Below, piece by piece: positions 63,369-64,000 of a stretch of DNA of 64,000 nt; within the stretch, counting starts at the first letter, position 1, and each line of letters opens with the position of its first letter. A program made the position numbers and the translations under genes. Location of the stretch: the NCBI RefSeq assembly GCF_003574655.1, contig NZ_QNUM01000004.1:1-64000 (forward strand). The letters are read 5' to 3'. Origin of the DNA: Cohaesibacter haloalkalitolerans (GTDB lineage Bacteria > Pseudomonadota > Alphaproteobacteria > Rhizobiales > Cohaesibacteraceae). Below the pieces are notes generated by a model. It was not told where the DNA came from. It made no database searches and saw nothing but the letters and a program-made list of their open reading frames with translations.

Positions 63369-63797
63369 CTAGCCAGCCGCGATATAGGCACGCATGTCTT
63401 CGGCCTCGCGTTCGGTTTCCTCGATACGGAACTTCACCACGTCACCAATCGACACCAGCCCGGCAATCTTCCTGCCCTTGACAACCGGCATGTGACGGAA
63501 ACGGCCCGTAGTCATGCGCGACATGACCGACACGATGGTTTCATCCTCGGTGCAGGTCATCACATCCTTGGTCATGAACTCGCTGGCAGGCCGAAGCAAA
63601 GCCGAACCGCCGTGATTGCTGAGAGCACGCACGATATCGCGCTCCGAGAGAATGCCGCACAGTTTCTCGCCCTCGGCAACAAGAATGGCACCCACGCCCT
63701 TGTCACGCAGCATCTTGACCACCTCGACCAGTGTGGTGGCGGGATCGGTCTTGAATACGTCTCGTCCCTTTTGATTGAGTATGGTGGCAATCGTCAT
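63369..63797 (-). CDS. CBS-domain protein
   Basis: 142 residues made of two CBS repeats (about 8-65 and 75-135), with VGAILVAEGEKLCGILSERD and HMPVVKGRKIAGLVSIGDVV. CBS pairs usually bind AMP, ATP or S-adenosylmethionine and act as sensors. No attached enzyme domain. The ATG at 63797 was chosen over 63830 because GAGGGAG lies about 10 nt upstream. Confidence 0.93.
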   Translation of the reverse strand: MTIATILNQKGRDVFKTDPATTLVEVVKMLRDKGVGAILVAEGEKLCGILSERDIVRALSNHGGSALLRPASEFMTKDVMTCTEDETIVSVMSRMTTGRFRHMPVVKGRKIAGLVSIGDVVKFRIEETEREAEDMRAYIAAG

Positions 63798-64000
63798 TAA
63801 ACGGGTCTCCCTCTTGACAGGTTGGCTCAAAGCACGCTTTGCGCCTCATGTGCCGCTGGGCTCAGAGCAAGTGCGTGTCTTTGAACCTTAAAGTGTGCGA
63901 CATGTTGAACCGCCTGACAAGCGCAACAGGCCCCAAACTTAAGCATAACTACGGGGTAGCTCCGTCTTACTCTTCACGCACGCCCGCCTCTTTAAACCCG

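Overview
The window looks like chromosome of a marine, biofilm-forming alphaproteobacterium, probably Hyphomicrobiales (a Cohaesibacter-like genome would fit, but I cannot prove the genus). Supporting signs are the TRAP and Dpp transporters, a DUF2336 protein, a folE-hisI-NifU-like cluster, exact TTAA-N7-TTAA(C) sequences that resemble binding sites of the alphaproteobacterial cell-cycle regulator CtrA, and GANTC-rich repeats (GANTC is the CcrM methylation site). Coding density is high. I see no phage, transposon, integron or CRISPR array.

Layout. 1-3.0 kb: the 3' end of a giant repeat-containing calcium-binding protein secreted by a type I system (adhesin-like). 3.3-9.7 kb: a LacI-family regulon with a flavoprotein oxidoreductase, the LacI repressor and a TRAP transporter (dctPQM). 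Near-identical palindromic operators sit before the flavoprotein gene and before dctP. 10.2-14.9 kb: an operon for a secreted PL7 alginate lyase with RTX repeats and its own type I ABC/HlyD secretion pair. 15.2-31.9 kb: a long minus-strand alginate-type exopolysaccharide operon in the order algD-alg8-alg44-algA-algG-algI-algJ-sel1-algX-algF-AlgK-like-AlgL-like. 32.5-33.7 kb: a 60-residue small protein and a LuxR-type regulator with a degenerate receiver domain.

34.4-43.8 kb: two initiator tRNAs, smpB, dapA, a soluble lytic transglycosylase, an alpha/beta hydrolase, and a TPP riboswitch controlling thiBPQ. 43.8-51.1 kb: an IsdG-like monooxygenase, the dppABCDF dipeptide importer, a Nudix hydrolase and cutA. 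51.3-58.7 kb: nadK, a CheY-like/Hpt phosphorelay pair, a DUF2336 protein, an SLT-domain protein behind two CtrA-like boxes, a four-copy 21-bp repeat array and two uncharacterised genes. 58.9-63.8 kb: thrS, yidD, a NifU/IscU-like scaffold, folE, hisI and a CBS-domain protein.

The most interesting part is the exopolysaccharide locus. The polymerase (Alg8), the precursor enzymes (AlgD and the GDP-mannose pyrophosphorylase half of AlgA) and the O-acetylation machinery (AlgI, AlgJ, AlgX, AlgF) keep their key motifs. Four other parts have lost theirs: the PilZ c-di-GMP motif of Alg44, the DPHD motif of AlgG, the NNHxYW histidine of the AlgL-like lyase, and the phosphomannose-isomerase metal motif of AlgA. 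No AlgE outer-membrane porin gene is present. The neighbouring secreted PL7 lyase has QVR where the family has QIH/QVH. CtrA-like boxes lie upstream of both the alg operon and the lyase operon. This suggests a divergent, acetylated polymannuronate-like polymer that is not controlled by c-di-GMP through Alg44 and may be tied to the cell cycle.
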